A stretch of DNA of 5,137 nucleotides, taken from positions 1-5,137 of the forward strand of contig JAJYFX010000178.1 of NCBI GenBank assembly GCA_021785315.1, in the 5' to 3' direction. Below are positions 4,917-5,137 of this stretch, in pieces. The translations under genes and the position numbers were made by a program. This stretch comes from Actinomycetes bacterium (GTDB lineage: Bacteria; Actinomycetota; Acidimicrobiia; Acidimicrobiales; Acidimicrobiaceae). The notes below the pieces were generated by a model. That model did no database searches and was not told the DNA's origin. It saw only the letters and a program-made list of their open reading frames with translations. Positions within the stretch are counted from its first letter, which is position 1, and each line of letters begins with the position of its first letter.

Positions 4917-5137
4917 TTAGATGATCAGGAACTCTTCCCCGTCAACATCGCTTGGCCGTATGAATCTCGCGCTGGAGGCGGCTGAGTTGCCAAGGTCCCA
5001 CGAACGAATATCAAGGTCGAGGATCGTCAGGGAAGCCGTTGGATACTTAAGCGCGAGTTGCTCCCTCAACGGGCCCGCGGGTGCCATGGGATGGGCGAGG
5101 GTTTGGATGGCAGGGTTATGACGTGTTAAAAGGAACG
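4917..5137 (-). CDS. C-terminal end of an unrecognised protein (partial, cut by right edge)
   Basis: An open frame enters from the right edge and ends at TAA (4919-4917), giving 72 residues. The visible part includes GPLREQLALKYP (21-32), ASLTILDLDIRSWDLGN (34-50) and an acidic tail ending SDVDGEEFLII. About 64% of its codons end in G or C, which is coding-like for a window near 50% G+C, and it shares strand with the following genes, 113 bases ahead of the membrane hydrolase. An internal ATG at codon 17 has no good ribosome binding site, so the true start probably lies outside the window. The alternating hydrophobic stretch TILDLDI suggests a beta strand, but I cannot assign a family. A plus-strand frame over the same bases (4921-5121) has no comparable support. 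Confidence 0.5.
   Translation of the reverse strand, partial: FLLTRHNPAIQTLAHPMAPAGPLREQLALKYPTASLTILDLDIRSWDLGNSAASSARFIRPSDVDGEEFLII

Noticed and set aside
4921..5121. A 66-codon plus-strand frame at the right edge
   Set aside because: It lacks a recognisable ribosome binding site and family features; the minus-strand frame over the same bases fits the gene order better.
1..5137. Mobile elements, CRISPR arrays, tRNA or a novel defence system
   Set aside because: No transposase or integrase motif, no regularly spaced repeats, no cloverleaf and no nuclease- or toxin-like genes were seen; the content is metabolic.

Overview
All credible genes in this window lie on the minus strand, so transcription runs from right to left. 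The base composition looks close to 50% G+C by eye. Two genes appear to start with TTG behind G-rich Shine-Dalgarno sequences. The membrane-anchored alpha/beta hydrolase in the right half resembles a family I know mainly from Actinobacteria. I lean towards an actinobacterium of moderate G+C, perhaps Acidimicrobiia-like, but nothing here is a phylogenetic marker and this is an inference. No tRNA, rRNA, CRISPR array, insertion sequence or phage gene was seen.

Layout from right to left (direction of transcription): (i) 5137-4917, the C-terminal end of an unrecognised protein, cut by the window edge; (ii) 4803-3589, an alpha/beta hydrolase with one N-terminal membrane segment; (iii) 3588-3158, a 431-base gap, AT-rich in its upstream part, which probably carries the promoter of the next cluster and contains a pair of short direct repeats; (iv) 3157-2384, a hydrolase resembling 3-oxoadipate enol-lactonase; (v) 2326-1088, a bicupin ring-cleaving dioxygenase of the gentisate/salicylate 1,2-dioxygenase type; (vi) 1016-153, a fumarylacetoacetate hydrolase (FAH) family protein; (vii) 66-1, the first 22 codons of a protein whose start resembles 4,5-dihydroxyphthalate decarboxylase-like / substrate-binding proteins, cut by the left edge.

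Genes iv to vii are separated by 57, 71 and 86 bases, each has a ribosome binding site (weakest for iv), and no clear terminator lies between them. They read as one aromatic-degradation operon. The simplest model is that the bicupin enzyme opens a salicylate- or gentisate-type ring. An enol-lactone formed from the ring-fission product is opened by the lactonase. The FAH enzyme cleaves or isomerises the resulting oxo-acid towards pyruvate and a C4 acid. The Pht5-like protein may prepare the substrate by decarboxylation. The lactonase is the unusual partner. It recalls the known route in which 5-nitro- or 5-halo-salicylate is ring-cleaved, the product lactonises with loss of the substituent, and a lactonase gives maleylpyruvate. 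The dioxygenase pocket differs at three positions from the salicylate/gentisate pattern I remember, so the substrate may be atypical. The substrate cannot be fixed from sequence alone.
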